Assembly (NCBI RefSeq): GCF_003258945.1 | Contig: NZ_QLIX01000003.1 | Span: 124,001 to 188,000, forward strand | From: Roseicella frigidaeris | Lineage (GTDB): Bacteria > Pseudomonadota > Alphaproteobacteria > Acetobacterales > Acetobacteraceae | DNA length: 64,000 bases | Reading direction: 5' to 3' | Shown: piece after piece, positions 44,948-55,239 of the stretch | Layout: every line of letters starts with the position of its first letter | Numbering within the stretch: position 1 is the first letter of the stretch | Position numbers and translations under genes: made by a program | The notes under the pieces: generated by a model | What the model saw: only the letters and a program-made list of their open reading frames with translations | Database searches by the model: none | What the model was told of the DNA's origin: nothing

Positions 44948-46095
44948 TCCGCGAGCACGTCGCGATACAGCGCGGCGAGGCTGCGCAGCTCGGCGACCGG
45001 CACGCATTCATCGAGCTTGTGCATGGTGCTGCCGACCGCGCCGAGCTCGGCGACCGGGCAGTGGCGGGCGAGGAAGCGCGCATCCGAGGTGCCGCCGCCG
45101 GTATCGAGCGCCGGCGCCTCCCCCGTCGCCCGCCGCACCGCGCGCGTGAGCGCCTCGACGAAGGGGCCGGGCCGGGTCAGGAAGCTCTCGCCCGAGCATT
45201 CGACGCGCATCTCGTAGCGCGCCTCCTCGGCCCGCAGCGCCGCATGCAGCATCTCGGTCAGCGAGGCGCTGCTATGGAGGTCGTTGAAGCGGATGTTCAG
45301 CATCACCCGCGCCTCGCCGGGGATGACGTTGTTGGCCGCGTTGCCGACATCGAAGCCGGTCACCTGCAGGGTCGTCGCCTCGAAGAATTGCGATCCGCCG
45401 TCGATCGGCTGCGCGGTCAGCCGGTGCAGCACCCGCACCAGCCGGTGGATCGGGTTGTCGGCGCGCTGCGGATAGGCGCTGTGCCCCTGGGTGCCGAAGA
45501 GGGTGATCCAGGCGGTCATGCTGCCGCGGCGGCCGACCTTGACGATGTCGCCGAGCCGGGCGCGCGAGGTCGGCTCGCCGACCAGCGCCATGTCCGGGAT
45601 CTCGCCGCGCGCCGCCATCCAGTCCAGCACCTTCACGGTGCCGTCCCGGGCCGGCCCCTCCTCGTCGCCGGTGATCAGCAGGCTGATGCTGCCGGGGCCA
45701 TCCGGATGCGCGGCGAGGTAGTCCGTCAGCCCGGCGACGAAGGCGGCGATGCCGCCCTTCATGTCGCAGGCGCCGCGGCCATAGAGCACCCCGTCCCGCA
45801 CCGCGCCCGAGAAGGGATCATCCGCCCAGCCCTCGGCCGGGCCGGGCGGCACCACATCGGTATGGCCGGCGAAGCAGAAATGCGGGCTGGCGGTGCCGCG
45901 CCGGGCATAGAGGTTCTCCACCTCCCCGAAGCGCAGCCGGTGGCAGGCGAAGCCGAGCGGGGCGAGCGCCGCCTCCAGCACCCCGAGCGCCCCGGCATCG
46001 GCCGGCGTCACGCTCGGGCAGCGGATCAGCGCCTGGGCGAGCGGCAGGGGATCGGTCGGCGTCCCGCCGCCGGGGAGGAGGCTGCTCTCGCCCAT
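44935..46095 (-). CDS. dapE: Succinyl-diaminopimelate desuccinylase
   Basis: A 386-residue M20 di-zinc hydrolase producing LL-diaminopimelate for lysine and peptidoglycan. Zinc and catalytic motifs are [27 protein letters not shown] and [13 protein letters not shown], with VGEPTS and the C-terminal [12 protein letters not shown]. Conserved dimerisation-domain segment [27 protein letters not shown]. It lies five bases after dapD. Starts [28 protein letters not shown] in parts; the first ATG in the M20 frame was chosen. Confidence 0.97.
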   Translation of the reverse strand: MGESSLLPGGGTPTDPLPLAQALIRCPSVTPADAGALGVLEAALAPLGFACHRLRFGEVENLYARRGTASPHFCFAGHTDVVPPGPAEGWADDPFSGAVRDGVLYGRGACDMKGGIAAFVAGLTDYLAAHPDGPGSISLLITGDEEGPARDGTVKVLDWMAARGEIPDMALVGEPTSRARLGDIVKVGRRGSMTAWITLFGTQGHSAYPQRADNPIHRLVRVLHRLTAQPIDGGSQFFEATTLQVTGFDVGNAANNVIPGEARVMLNIRFNDLHSSASLTEMLHAALRAEEARYEMRVECSGESFLTRPGPFVEALTRAVRRATGEAPALDTGGGTSDARFLARHCPVAELGAVGSTMHKLDECVPVAELRSLAALYRDVLAECLG

Positions 46096-46100
46096 CCGCC

Positions 46101-46940
46101 TCAATCCCGCAGCAGCTCGTTGATGCTGGTCTTCGCCCGGGTCTGCGCATCGACGCGCTTGACGATGACGGCGCAGTAGAGCGAGGGGCCGGGCGAGCCA
46201 TCCGGCAGCGGCCGCCCGGGCAGGCTGCCCGGGACCACCACGGCGTAGGAGGGCACGCGGCCGACATGCACCTGGCCGGTGGCGCGGTCGATGATCTTGG
46301 TCGAGGCGCCGAGGAAGACGCCCATGGAGAGCACCGCGCCGCGCTCGACGATCACGCCCTCGGCGACCTCGGAGCGGGCGCCGATGAAGCAGTCGTCCTC
46401 GATCACCACCGGGTTGGCCTGCAGCGGCTCCAGCACCCCGCCGATGCCGACCCCGCCGGAGATGTGCACGTTCTTGCCGATCTGGGCGCAGGACCCGACG
46501 GTCGCCCAGGTATCGACCATGGTGTTGCGGTCGACATAGGCGCCGAGATTGACGAAGGAGGGCATCAGCACGACGCCCGGGGCGATATGGGCGGAGCGGC
46601 GCACCACGGCGCCGGGCACGGCGCGGAAGCCGGCCTCGCGGAAGCGGTTCTCGCCCCAGTCGGCGAATTTCAGCGGCACCTTGTCGTAGGCGCCGGAGGC
46701 GGTCGCCATCGGCGCGGAATCGGTCAGGCGAAAGGAGAGCAGCACCGCCTGCTTCAGCCACTGGTTCACCCGCCATTCGCCGGGGCCGCCCACCGGCTCC
46801 GCCACCCGCGCCTGGCCGGAATCGAGCAGTTCGAGCGCCGCCTCGATCGCCCCCCGGTCCTCGCCGCCGGTCGCCGGGGAGAGCGTGTCCCGCCGTTCCC
46901 AGAGGGCTTCGATGCGCGACTGCAGCGTGCTGGCGTTCAT
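46101..46940 (-). CDS. dapD: 2,3,4,5-tetrahydropyridine-2,6-dicarboxylate N-succinyltransferase
   Basis: A 279-residue trimeric left-handed beta-helix enzyme that succinylates tetrahydrodipicolinate, the step before DapC/DapE in the succinylase branch. Hexapeptide repeats run from about 105 to 235 ([61 protein letters not shown] in parts). N-terminal helical domain [18 protein letters not shown]. Promoter at 46996-47024. Confidence 0.97.
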   Translation of the reverse strand: MNASTLQSRIEALWERRDTLSPATGGEDRGAIEAALELLDSGQARVAEPVGGPGEWRVNQWLKQAVLLSFRLTDSAPMATASGAYDKVPLKFADWGENRFREAGFRAVPGAVVRRSAHIAPGVVLMPSFVNLGAYVDRNTMVDTWATVGSCAQIGKNVHISGGVGIGGVLEPLQANPVVIEDDCFIGARSEVAEGVIVERGAVLSMGVFLGASTKIIDRATGQVHVGRVPSYAVVVPGSLPGRPLPDGSPGPSLYCAVIVKRVDAQTRAKTSINELLRD

Positions 46941-46995
46941 GGTTCCGTGACCCCAAGGCGTGACCGGCCGGGCGGTGGCGGCCCGGACGCCGCGG

Positions 46996-47024
46996 ACCAT
47001 GCCGAGGCGCCGCCGGGGCGTCAA
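46996..47024 (-). promoter_or_regulatory. Promoter of the dapD-dapE operon
   Basis: On the minus strand TTGACG (47019-47024) and CATGGT (46996-47001) with 17 bp spacing, about 55 bp upstream of the dapD ATG. The hexamers equal those proposed for thrS. Divergent from the diguanylate cyclase gene. Confidence 0.5.
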
Positions 47025-47091
47025 CGCGCGCCGCGGCCGCCGGGACCGTGTCGATAAGGCATCATTCATCTCACGCGGTGATAGTCGCCCC

Positions 47092-48534
47092 ATGAGCCCC
47101 CTCGACGATCCGGTCAGCCCGTCCAGCGGCCATGGCGCGTCCCTGCCGGCCGCAGGGCCCGACCTGCAGCGCGCGCTGCTCGAATCCCGCCAGCGCTGGC
47201 GGGATTTCGCCAGCCTCGCCGCCGACCTGCTGTTCGAGACGGATGCCGAGGGCCGCCTCACCTTCCTGGCGCCGGAAGCGCCGCTCGGCTGGCTCGCCGC
47301 GGCGCTGCTCGGCCGGCCGGGCCGCGACCTGCTCGCCGCGCCCGAGCCCGATCCCTTCGCCCGCCGCGCCGCCGCCGGGACCCTGCGCGCCTGGTTCCGC
47401 CGGCCCGATGGCGGCAGCGCCTGCCTGCATCTCGCCCTCGCCCCGCTCGCCGATGCCGCCGGCCGCTTCGCCGGGCTGCGCGGCGCCGGCCGCGACGTGA
47501 CGCAGGAGATGGCCGAGAGCGCCGCCCAGGCCGCCGCGCTTCGCCGGGCCGAGGTGCTGCAGCATCTCGTCAGCCGCGTCCGGCGCGAGGTGCTGGCGCC
47601 GCGCATGCTGACCGCGACGCTCGATTCGCTGCGGACCGCGCTCGGCTGCGACGGCGCGGCGGTGCTGGCCTGGGGCGAGGCGGGGCTGACGGCGCCGCAT
47701 CGCGAGGGCGCCGACCCGTCGCCCTTCCTGGCCACCCTCGGCGGGCGGCCCGGCCCGCGCGCGCCGGCGTTCCGCAGCGGCCCGGGCGGCGAGGCCCTGG
47801 CCCTCATCCCGCGCGCCCAGGCCGCGCCGGCGCCGGGCGGCGAGCCGCCGCAGGCGCTGCTCGCCTGGCGCGGCGCCGGCCGGCCGGGCTTCGACGCCGA
47901 TGACCGGCACCTGCTCGTCGCCATGGCCGACATGCTCTTCGTCGTGCTCGGCAACCAGGCGCTGCAGCAGCGGCTGGAGCAGCAGGCCCGCACCGATGCG
48001 CTGACCGGCCTGCTGAACCGCGGCGCCTTCCTCGACGACCTCGCCCGCCGGCTCGGCCGCCAGGCCCTCGATCCGGCGCGGGCGGGGAAGGCGCTGGGGG
48101 CGCTGATCTTCCTCGACCTGGACAACCTGAAGCCGATCAATGACCGAATGGGACATGAAGCGGGCGATGCGGCCCTCGTCGCCATCGCCGGGCTGCTGCG
48201 CGAGATGACACGCCCGATCGACCTCGCGGCGCGGCTCGGCGGCGACGAATTCGCCCTCTGGCTCGAGGACATGGATGCCGAGCGCGCCGCCGCCCGCGCC
48301 GCCGCGCTCTGCGCCGCCGCCGCCGGCCTCGCCAACCGGCCGGGACGCCGCGCGCCGCCGCTCACCGTCAGCATCGGCTGCGCCATCCGCCGCCCCGGCG
48401 CCGTCGAGGCGCCGGAGAGCCTCATCGCCCGCGCCGATGCCGCGATGTACGACGCCAAGCGGGGCGGCCGGAACCGCTGGGCGCTGGCCACCGAGCCGGA
48501 GATCCCCGCCCTGCCGCGGCGGCTGGCCTCGTGA
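47092..48534 (+). CDS. Diguanylate cyclase with PAS- and GAF-like sensor domains
   Basis: A 480-residue soluble protein making cyclic di-GMP. An N-terminal PAS-like region (about 25-145, [24 protein letters not shown]) and a GAF-like region (about 165-300) precede the GGDEF domain. The active site is intact (GGDEF, residues 383-387) and an inhibitory I-site RPID (374-377) sits five residues before it, so product inhibition is likely. [20 protein letters not shown] and [23 protein letters not shown] are canonical. The stop overlaps the next start as GTGA, coupling it to the DUF2336 gene. Confidence 0.92.
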   Translation: MSPLDDPVSPSSGHGASLPAAGPDLQRALLESRQRWRDFASLAADLLFETDAEGRLTFLAPEAPLGWLAAALLGRPGRDLLAAPEPDPFARRAAAGTLRAWFRRPDGGSACLHLALAPLADAAGRFAGLRGAGRDVTQEMAESAAQAAALRRAEVLQHLVSRVRREVLAPRMLTATLDSLRTALGCDGAAVLAWGEAGLTAPHREGADPSPFLATLGGRPGPRAPAFRSGPGGEALALIPRAQAAPAPGGEPPQALLAWRGAGRPGFDADDRHLLVAMADMLFVVLGNQALQQRLEQQARTDALTGLLNRGAFLDDLARRLGRQALDPARAGKALGALIFLDLDNLKPINDRMGHEAGDAALVAIAGLLREMTRPIDLAARLGGDEFALWLEDMDAERAAARAAALCAAAAGLANRPGRRAPPLTVSIGCAIRRPGAVEAPESLIARADAAMYDAKRGGRNRWALATEPEIPALPRRLAS

Positions 48535-49745
48535 GACTCGCCCCGAGCTACGAGGCGGCGCGGCGCATCGCCGCCGAGGGCACGCTGGCCGAACGCCTCG
48601 CCCTGGCCTCCCATCCGGAGGTGGCGCCCGAGATCCTCTACTTCCTCGCTTGCGACGGACGCCCGACGGTGCGGGCGGCCGTCGCCGCCAATGCTGCAAC
48701 GCCGGTGCAGGCGGACAGCCTGCTCGCCGGCGACCACGATCCGCAGGTGCGCGCGCTGGTCGGGCGCAAGCTCGCCCCGCGGGCCCCCGAGCTGGCGGCG
48801 GCGACGGACCGGTTGCGCAGCCTCGCCTGGAGCACGCTCTGCACCCTCGCCGCGGATGCCGCGGTGCTGGTGCGCAAGGTCATCGCCGAGGAGCTGCAGG
48901 CGATGCCGGAGGCGCCGCACGACCTGATCCTCCGCCTCGCCCAGGATGCGGCGATCGAGGTCGCGGCGCCCGTCATCCGCTTCTCGCCGCTGCTGACCGA
49001 GGAGGACCTGCTGGCCCTGCTCGCGGCGCCGCCGGTGCCGGAGACCGTGACCGCCATCGCCCGCCGGCCGCAGCTCAGCGAGCGCATCTCGGAGGCGGTG
49101 GTCGCCCGCGCCGACGAGGCGGCGACCGCCGCGCTGCTGGCGAACGGGTCGGCGGCGATCCGCGAGCGGACGCTCGACCGGCTGATCGCCGAGGCGGCGA
49201 CGCATGCCGCCTGGCAGGAGAGCCTGGTCCGCCGCAGCGGGCTGCCGGCGGGCGCGGTGCTGACGCTCGCCACCATGGTGGCCGACCACCTGCTGGAGCC
49301 GCTGCTCACCCGCAGCGACCTCGACCCGACCCTCGCCCGCGTGCTGCGCGCCCGCGTCGCGCTGCGGCTCGAGCGGCGCGGCGCGGCGCCGCTGCCGCCC
49401 GACCTCGCCTTCGAGGAGGCGGCGCTGCGCGGCGACCGCACCCGCATGCTGCGGCTGCTCGCCGAGCGGAGCGGCGTGGCGGTGCGCGCCATCGAGCATG
49501 TGGCGCAGCTCCGCAGCGCCAAGGCGCTGGTCAGCCTGTGCTGGAAGGCGGGCTTCAGCCCGCGCTGCGCCGGCCCGGCGCAGGGCGTGCTCGGGCATGT
49601 GCCGCCCGAGGCCGCGATCCCGATCCCGGAGGCGGGCGGCTGGCCGCTGACCGAGACGGAGATGCAGTGGCAGATCGAGGTGCTGGCGACGCCGGACACC
49701 CCGGCCCCGCGGCCCGTCGCGCTGCGCGAGCGGGTCGGCGCCTGA
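48531..49745 (+). CDS. DUF2336 protein, HEAT-like alpha-solenoid
   Basis: A 404-residue protein starting at GTG 48531. It consists of short helical repeats ([57 protein letters not shown] in parts; [41 protein letters not shown]), the alternating hydrophobic and VRAAVA/ALLAN pattern typical of DUF2336 from alphaproteobacteria. Function is unknown; members often occur with signalling proteins. Co-translation with a diguanylate cyclase suggests a c-di-GMP signalling role, which is inference. Confidence 0.8.
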   Translation: MRLAPSYEAARRIAAEGTLAERLALASHPEVAPEILYFLACDGRPTVRAAVAANAATPVQADSLLAGDHDPQVRALVGRKLAPRAPELAAATDRLRSLAWSTLCTLAADAAVLVRKVIAEELQAMPEAPHDLILRLAQDAAIEVAAPVIRFSPLLTEEDLLALLAAPPVPETVTAIARRPQLSERISEAVVARADEAATAALLANGSAAIRERTLDRLIAEAATHAAWQESLVRRSGLPAGAVLTLATMVADHLLEPLLTRSDLDPTLARVLRARVALRLERRGAAPLPPDLAFEEAALRGDRTRMLRLLAERSGVAVRAIEHVAQLRSAKALVSLCWKAGFSPRCAGPAQGVLGHVPPEAAIPIPEAGGWPLTETEMQWQIEVLATPDTPAPRPVALRERVGA

Positions 49746-49837
49746 TACGGGCGTGGATGGACGTCGACGCGCGGCCGGCGGAGCCGCCCGCAATCGGAGA
49801 GCGGCGCGCGCCGGGCAGGCCCCGCGCCGCCCCGGCC

Positions 49838-50722
49838 TCAGGGCTTGATCAGCGTGCCCGCCCCATGGTCGGTCAGCAGCTCGCGCAGCACCGCATGCGG
49901 CACCCGGCCATCGAGGATGACGACGCCCTTCACCCCCTTCTCGATGGCGTAGATGCAGGTCTCGACCTTCGGGATCATGCCGCCCGAGATCCAGCCGGCG
50001 GCGATGCCGGCCCGCACCTCGGCCACCGTCATCTCCGGGATCAGCGCGCCGTCGGGGCCGAGCACGCCGCGCACGTCGGTCAGCAGCAGCAGCCGCTCGG
50101 CCCGCAATGCGCCGGCGACCGCGCCGGCCACCGTGTCGGCGTTGATGTTGTAGGTCTGGCCATCCGCGCCGACGCCGACCGGCGCCACCACCGGGACGAT
50201 GTCGGCGCCGATCAGCAGCTCCAGCACCCGCGTGTCGATCGCCTCCGGCTCGCCGACGAAGCCGAGGTCGAGCACCTGCTCGGTCTTCGAATCGGGGTCG
50301 AACACCCGGCGCAGCAGCTTGCGGGCGCGGATCAGCCCGCCATCCTTGCCGGAGACGCCGACGGCGATGGCGCCGGCGCGGGTGATCGCCTCCGCCACCT
50401 GCTTGTTCACCGGGCCGGCGAGGACCATCTCGACCACGTCGAGCATCCCCTCATCCGTCACGCGCAGGCCCTGGACGAAGGTGGACTGCACGTTGAGGCG
50501 CTTCAGCATGGCGTTGATCTGCGGGCCGCCGCCATGCACCACCACCGGCTGCACGCCCACCTGCTCCAGCAGCGCGATGTCGCGGCCGAAGCGCAGCGCC
50601 GTCTCCTCCTCGCCCATGGCGTGGCCGCCATACTTCACCACCACGATCTGGTCGTCGTAGCGCTTCAGGAAGGGCAGCGCGCCGGCAATGATCGTCATCG
50701 GGTCGGGCGTGTCGTCGCTCAT
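49838..50722 (-). CDS. argB: Acetylglutamate kinase
   Basis: The 294-residue kinase phosphorylates N-acetylglutamate in arginine synthesis. Motifs: [11 protein letters not shown] (ATP phosphate loop), [16 protein letters not shown] (substrate site), [43 protein letters not shown] in parts, and [33 protein letters not shown] in parts. The N-terminal helix ([14 protein letters not shown]) resembles arginine-inhibited forms. It is 142 bp after engB on the same strand, with hairpins between. Confidence 0.97.
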   Translation of the reverse strand: MSDDTPDPMTIIAGALPFLKRYDDQIVVVKYGGHAMGEEETALRFGRDIALLEQVGVQPVVVHGGGPQINAMLKRLNVQSTFVQGLRVTDEGMLDVVEMVLAGPVNKQVAEAITRAGAIAVGVSGKDGGLIRARKLLRRVFDPDSKTEQVLDLGFVGEPEAIDTRVLELLIGADIVPVVAPVGVGADGQTYNINADTVAGAVAGALRAERLLLLTDVRGVLGPDGALIPEMTVAEVRAGIAAGWISGGMIPKVETCIYAIEKGVKGVVILDGRVPHAVLRELLTDHGAGTLIKP

Positions 50723-50782
50723 CGGCCAGGCTTCCGGATTGCTCGCCCTGCCCTGTAGAACAGTTTGCCGGCCGGGAACACC

Positions 50783-50807
50783 GCCCCGGCCGCGGCGAGG
50801 CCGGGGC
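50783..50807 (-). terminator. Hairpin between engB and argB
   Basis: A 9-bp perfect stem GCCCCGGCC/GGCCGGGGC with a 7-nt loop, about 58 bp after the engB stop. A further GGCGCCGG-type palindrome lies near 50850. May attenuate readthrough into argB; no U-run. Confidence 0.4.
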
Positions 50808-50864
50808 GGCCAGCGCTGCCATCAATCCTTCATCGCGGTCGCGCCGGCGCCGGGCCGGCGCCAA

Positions 50865-51572
50865 TCACCCCGGCAGCGCCGCCAGCGCCGCCATCTCCGC
50901 CCGCAGCTCGGGGATGCCGAGGCCGGTCTCGGCGCTGGTGACGATCACCAGCGGGTGCCCCGCGGTGTGGCTGCGGGCCAGCGCCTCGGCCTCGGCCCGG
51001 CGCTTCTCCAGCCAGTAGGGCTTGGCGTCGTCCGCCTTGGTCAGCACGATCTGGAAGGCGACGGCGGCGTCGTTCAGCAGCTCCATCGCCGCCCGGTCGC
51101 CGGCCTTGGTCTCGATGCGGGCATCGAGGAGGAGGAAGACGCGCCGCAGCGTCGGCCGGCCGCGCAGGAAGTCGAACATCAACCCCTGCCAGTCCGCCTT
51201 CACGCTCTTCGAGGCCCGGGCATAGCCATAGCCCGGCATGTCGACGAGGGTCAGCCGGCCGTCGAGGTCGAAGAAGTTGAGCTGGCGGGTGCGGCCGGGC
51301 GTTTGCGAGACGCGGGCCAGCGCCTTCTGCCCGGTCAGCGCATTGACCAGCGAGGACTTGCCGACATTGGAGCGGCCGCAGAAGGCCACCTCCGGCAGCC
51401 CCGTGGGCGGCAGCTGGTCGAGCCGCTGCGCCGCGTAGAAGAAGGCGCAGGGCCGGGCGAAGAGCAGCCGCCCGGCCTCGAGCAGCGCCGCCCGCTGCTC
51501 CGGCCGGGTGGCCTCGATCAGGCCGCCCGCCGGCAGCGGCTCCCCCCCGGAGGGATGGCTGGGGCCGCTCAC
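50865..51572 (-). CDS. engB: Ribosome biogenesis GTPase EngB (YihA/YsxC)
   Basis: A 235-residue GTPase required for 50S assembly. G1 is GRSNVGKSSL, G2 RVSQTPGRTRQLNFF, G3 DMPGYGYARAS, G4 LTKADD and G5 TSAETG. The GTG start at 51570-51572 overlaps the yidC stop as GTGA. YidC followed by EngB is standard in alphaproteobacteria. Confidence 0.96.
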   Translation of the reverse strand: MSGPSHPSGGEPLPAGGLIEATRPEQRAALLEAGRLLFARPCAFFYAAQRLDQLPPTGLPEVAFCGRSNVGKSSLVNALTGQKALARVSQTPGRTRQLNFFDLDGRLTLVDMPGYGYARASKSVKADWQGLMFDFLRGRPTLRRVFLLLDARIETKAGDRAAMELLNDAAVAFQIVLTKADDAKPYWLEKRRAEAEALARSHTAGHPLVIVTSAETGLGIPELRAEMAALAALPG

Positions 51573-53389
51573 CCTTTCTTCGGCTTCGCCGCCCCCGCCG
51601 GCACCGCCGCCGCGGGCACCGCCGCCGTCCCCGGGCGGCTCGCCGTGGTGTTGCGCTGGATGGTCCATTGCTGGGCGATGGAGAGCAGGTTGTTCCAGGA
51701 CCAGTAGATCACCAGGCCCGCCGGCATGCCGGCCAGCATGAAGGTGAAGATCAGCGGCATCCACTGGAACAGCTTGGCCTGGATCGGGTCCGGCGGCTGC
51801 GGGTTCAGCCGCTGCTGCAGGTACATCGTCGCGCCCATGATCAGCGCCCAGGCCGGCATGTGCAGGTAGTGCGAGAGCTGCGCCGGGTCGTAGGGGATCA
51901 GCCCGAACAGGTTGAACAGGTTGGTCGGGTCGGGCGCCGAGAGGTCGTGGATCCAGCCGAAGAAGGGCGCGTGCCGCATCTCGATGGTGACGAAGAGCAC
52001 CTTGTAGAGGGCGAAGAAGACCGGGATCTGGATCAGGATCGGCAGGCAGCCCGAGGCCGGGTTCACCTTCTCGGTCCGGTACAGCGCCATCATCTCGGCC
52101 TGCGCCTTGGCCGGGTCGTCCTTATAGCGCTCGCGGATCTCGGTCATCTTCGGACCGAGAACCTTCATCTTGGCCATCGACTTGTAGGACTTGTTGGCCA
52201 GCGGGAAGAACAGCGCCTTCAGGATCAGCGTGAACACCAGGATGGCGACGCCGAAATTGCCGAGGATCGAGCCCAAGAAGTGCAGCACGTGGAAGAAGGG
52301 CTTGGTCAGGAAGTAGAACCAGCCGAAATCCACCGCCTTGTCGAAATCCGGGATGCCGAGCCGCGTGGCATAGGCATCCAGCAGGTTCACCTCCTTGGCG
52401 CCGGCGAAGAGCCGCACCGCCTGGCCGCCGCCGGTCTCGCCGGGGGCCACGGTCAGCGCCGCGGGCGGGGCGAAATCCGCCTGCCAGCGGTCCTGGCCAG
52501 CCTCGGGCAGGGCGCGGAAGGTGGCGCGGAAGCGCGCCGACTGGTCGACCGGCGCCAGCGCCGTCAGCCAGTACTTGTCGGTGATGCCGGCCCAGCCGCC
52601 CGGGCCCTCCTGCTCGAAGGCGACGCCGTTGCGCTTGGCGGCCTCCGACTTGGCGCTGGAGTAGGTCTCCTCCCGCAGGCGGCCGTCGAGCACGCCGACG
52701 AAGCCCTCGTGCAGGATGTAGAAGCCCTGGGTCGGCGGCGTGTATTCGCGGCGGATGCGCGCCCAGGGCAGAAGCTGCACCGGCTCGGCGCCGGCGTTCC
52801 GCACCCGCTGCTCGGCGGTGACCATGTAATTCTCGTCGAGCGAGAGCGCGATCTCGAAGACCTGGCCCTGGCCGTTGTCCCAGCGCAGCGTCACCGGGGC
52901 GCCGGGGGCGAGGCGGCTGCCCTCGGCGGTCCAGTCGGTGTCGTTGCCCGGCACCGGGGTGCGGCCATCCGCCGCCGTCCAGCCCCACTGGTTGTAGTAG
53001 GGCGCGGCGCCCTCGCGCGGCGCCAGGAGGCGGACCAGCGGCGAGTTGCGGTCGACGGTCTCGCGGTAGTCCTTCAGCACCAGGTCATCGAGCCGGGCGC
53101 CGCGCAGGTTCAGCGAGCCCTGCACGCGCGGCCCCTCGACGGGCAGGCGCGCGGCCGGGCTGCGCGGCGCGCCGGCGGCCGGCGCGGCATCCGAGGGCGC
53201 GCCGAGCGGGCCGGTCGGGCCCGGCGTCGGGACGGCCTGCTGCCCCTGCGCCGCCTGCTGCTGCATCGTCTGCTGCTGCGCCGCCTGCTGGGCGCGCTGC
53301 GCCTCGCGCGCCGGCCGGCCGAGGAAGTCGAAGATCAGCAGGATGCCGATCGAGAGGGCGATCGCCGCGAGAAGGCGCTTCTGGTCCAT
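51569..53389 (-). CDS. yidC: Membrane protein insertase YidC
   Basis: A 606-residue Oxa1-family insertase. N-terminal transmembrane helix (LLAAIALSIGILLIFDFLG), Gln/Pro/Ala-rich linker, periplasmic beta-domain (about 85-350), then the conserved core with five helices: FLTKPFFHVLHFLGSILGNFGVAILVFTLILKALFFPLANKSYKSMAKMK in parts, GCLPILIQIPVFFALYKVLF, and FQWMPLIFTFMLAGMPAGLVIYWSWNNLLSIAQQ in parts. Follows yidD by nine bases. Confidence 0.98.
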   Translation of the reverse strand: MDQKRLLAAIALSIGILLIFDFLGRPAREAQRAQQAAQQQTMQQQAAQGQQAVPTPGPTGPLGAPSDAAPAAGAPRSPAARLPVEGPRVQGSLNLRGARLDDLVLKDYRETVDRNSPLVRLLAPREGAAPYYNQWGWTAADGRTPVPGNDTDWTAEGSRLAPGAPVTLRWDNGQGQVFEIALSLDENYMVTAEQRVRNAGAEPVQLLPWARIRREYTPPTQGFYILHEGFVGVLDGRLREETYSSAKSEAAKRNGVAFEQEGPGGWAGITDKYWLTALAPVDQSARFRATFRALPEAGQDRWQADFAPPAALTVAPGETGGGQAVRLFAGAKEVNLLDAYATRLGIPDFDKAVDFGWFYFLTKPFFHVLHFLGSILGNFGVAILVFTLILKALFFPLANKSYKSMAKMKVLGPKMTEIRERYKDDPAKAQAEMMALYRTEKVNPASGCLPILIQIPVFFALYKVLFVTIEMRHAPFFGWIHDLSAPDPTNLFNLFGLIPYDPAQLSHYLHMPAWALIMGATMYLQQRLNPQPPDPIQAKLFQWMPLIFTFMLAGMPAGLVIYWSWNNLLSIAQQWTIQRNTTASRPGTAAVPAAAVPAGAAKPKKG

Positions 53390-53398
53390 GGAACGGGG

Positions 53399-53674
53399 TC
53401 AGCCTTTCGGAACGGGCTGGAAGGCAGGAGGCGTGGCGGCGCGTGGCGCGGCCGCCGGCGGGACCGGGTCCTCGCCGCCGGGATGCCAGGGGTTGCAGCG
53501 GAGGATGCGGCGGGTGGCGAGCCAGCCGCCGCGCAGCGCGCCGTGGCGCTGCAGCGCCTCCAGCGCGTAGTGGCTGCAACTGGGGTGGAAGCGGCACTGC
53601 GCCCCGATCAGCGGGCGGAGCGTCCATTGATAGGCGATGACGGCACCGCGCAGCGCCTGCGCCGCGGGCGTCAC
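53399..53674 (-). CDS. yidD: Membrane protein insertion efficiency factor YidD
   Basis: A 91-residue peripheral membrane protein starting at GTG. The diagnostic segment is [58 protein letters not shown], in parts, with the three conserved cysteines. An extra C-terminal Ala/Pro tail follows. Overlaps rnpA as GTGA and precedes yidC. Confidence 0.96.
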   Translation of the reverse strand: MTPAAQALRGAVIAYQWTLRPLIGAQCRFHPSCSHYALEALQRHGALRGGWLATRRILRCNPWHPGGEDPVPPAAAPRAATPPAFQPVPKG

Positions 53675-54075
53675 GGCCGCGGTTCCCGGGCAGGCGCCGC
53701 CGGCGCGGCCGGCAGGCCGGCATCCGGCACCCCGGCCTGGCGCAGCGCGCCGCGCAGGTCGCCAAGCAGCGCCGGCCAGGGGCGGCCGCCGGTGCCGTCG
53801 CGGGCGATCAGCACCAGGTCCCAGCCGCCGGCCTCCCAGGAAGCGGGCGGCGCCGCGCCCAGCAGCAGCCGCGCCGCCTCCCGCAGCCGGCGCTTGGCGC
53901 GGTTGCGGATGACGGCGTTGCCGATCTTCTTGGTGGCGGTGAAGCCGAGCCGCAGCCCGCCCGCGGGTTGCGGCAGGGCTTGCAGCACCAGCCCCGGCCG
54001 CGCGGCCTTGCGGCCCCGGCCGGCGACCTTGAGGAATTCGCCGCGCCGGGTCAGCCGTGGCAGGCGCCCCGGCAT
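53671..54075 (-). CDS. rnpA: Ribonuclease P protein component
   Basis: A 134-residue protein that assists the RNase P RNA in tRNA 5' maturation. Start [21 protein letters not shown] at 54075; the RNR motif is [19 protein letters not shown]. The Ala/Pro-rich C-terminus is longer than in E. coli. It lies 25 bp after rpmH. The RNA subunit gene rnpB was not found in the window. Confidence 0.96.
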   Translation of the reverse strand: MPGRLPRLTRRGEFLKVAGRGRKAARPGLVLQALPQPAGGLRLGFTATKKIGNAVIRNRAKRRLREAARLLLGAAPPASWEAGGWDLVLIARDGTGGRPWPALLGDLRGALRQAGVPDAGLPAAPAAPAREPRP

Positions 54076-54100
54076 GGCTGCCCCCGCTCCCGCGCCCGGG

Positions 54101-54235
54101 TCAGGCGCTGAGCTTGGCGCGGCCCTTGGAGCGGCGGTTGGCCAGGACCTTGCGGCCGCCCACCGTCGCCATGCGGGCACGGAAGCCATGCCGGCGCTTC
54201 CGGACGAGCTTGGAGGGCTGATAGGTACGCTTCAC
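54101..54235 (-). CDS. rpmH: 50S ribosomal protein L34
   Basis: A 44-residue protein, [20 protein letters not shown] at its start, one of the most conserved small ribosomal proteins. Initiation is at GTG 54235 with GGAG upstream; the family's MKRTYQPS start makes this choice secure. First gene of rpmH-rnpA-yidD-yidC-engB. Confidence 0.98.
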   Translation of the reverse strand: MKRTYQPSKLVRKRRHGFRARMATVGGRKVLANRRSKGRAKLSA

Positions 54236-54343
54236 GACTCTGATCTCCGACAGGAAGGGCGTCGGCGCGGCGCCCGGGATCGGTCCGGGCGCATGGCGGC
54301 GACGGCCGGCGACCCATCCGGGGGCCGCGGCGAAGGCGCGCAC

Positions 54344-54372
54344 CTATAGGGAAGCAGCGGGGCCGCCGTCAA
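54344..54372 (-). promoter_or_regulatory. Promoter of the rpmH-rnpA-yidD-yidC-engB operon
   Basis: On the minus strand TTGACG (54367-54372), 17 bp spacer, CTATAG (54344-54349; TATAGG if spaced 18). About 110 bp upstream of the rpmH start. One of the best promoter matches in the window. Confidence 0.65.
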
Positions 54373-54450
54373 TCGCGGCGAGGGCCGCGTCTGGCCCCGG
54401 CGGGCCGGCCGGGGTAACGCTCCCCGGCCGCAGGACGAAGCCAGGAGCCG

Positions 54451-55239
54451 ATGCCCGACCTCCCGCCACCGGCCTCCCCGCCGCGGCCCGCCGCGCCGCC
54501 CGCCGCGCCCCCCGCCTGGCGCCGGCTCTGGCCGCTCGGCCTGCTGCTCGCCGGGCTCGGCCTCGCCTATGCCCTCGGCCTGCACCGCGCCCTCAGCCTC
54601 GATGCGCTGGCCACCCACCGCGCCGCGCTGGCCGGCTTCGTGGCGGCGCGGCCGGTCCTGGCGCCGCTGCTCTATCTCGGCCTCTACATCCTCGTCGTCG
54701 GCGCCTCCCTGCCGGGGGCGACGGTGCTGACGCTGGCCGGCGGCCTGCTCTTCGGCCCCTGGCTCGGCGCCGCCGCGGCGGTGGCCGGGGCGACGCTCGG
54801 CGCCTGCCTGCTCTTCCTCGCCGCCCGGCACGCCCTGGCCGGGGCGCTGGCGCGCCGCGCCGGGCCGCGCCTCGCGCGGGTGGCGGAGGGGTTGCGGCGC
54901 GACGGCTTCTGGGTCCTCCTCTCGCTCCGCTTCCTGCCGGTGCTGCCCTTCTGGCTGGTCAACCTCGCCCCGGCCCTGGCCGGCATGCGGCTCGCGCCCT
55001 ATGCCGCGGCGACCTTCCTCGGGATCATCCCGGCGACCGCGGTCTTCGCCGGCATCGGGGCGGGGCTCGGCCAGGTGCTGGAGGCCGGGGGGCGGCCAGA
55101 CCTGTCGGTGATCCTTTCGCCGGGGATCCTGCTGCCGCTGCTCGGCCTCGCCGCGCTGTCCCTGCTCGGGGCCTGGTGGCGGCGCCGGCGGCAGGGCGGC
55201 CGGGACGCGGCGCCGGGCGGACAACAGAGGGGAGACTGA
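54451..55239 (+). CDS. TVP38/TMEM64 family inner-membrane protein
   Basis: A 262-residue protein of the DedA/VTT superfamily with about five to six helices. The signature region is YILVVGASLPGATVLTLAGGLLFGPWLGAAAAVAGATLGACLLFLAAR in parts, and the second motif FLPVLPFWLVNLAPALAGMRLAPYAAATFLGIIPATAVF in parts. VTT-domain proteins scramble or transport lipids or cations; substrate unknown here. Its stop codon directly abuts the ATG of the disulfide reductase gene. Confidence 0.9.
   Translation: MPDLPPPASPPRPAAPPAAPPAWRRLWPLGLLLAGLGLAYALGLHRALSLDALATHRAALAGFVAARPVLAPLLYLGLYILVVGASLPGATVLTLAGGLLFGPWLGAAAAVAGATLGACLLFLAARHALAGALARRAGPRLARVAEGLRRDGFWVLLSLRFLPVLPFWLVNLAPALAGMRLAPYAAATFLGIIPATAVFAGIGAGLGQVLEAGGRPDLSVILSPGILLPLLGLAALSLLGAWWRRRRQGGRDAAPGGQQRGD

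Noticed and set aside
46101-49793. A single very long minus-strand frame apparently fusing dapD to upstream sequence across the GGDEF and DUF2336 genes
   Set aside because: Only its last 279 codons (dapD) look like protein; the rest is antisense to genuine plus-strand genes.
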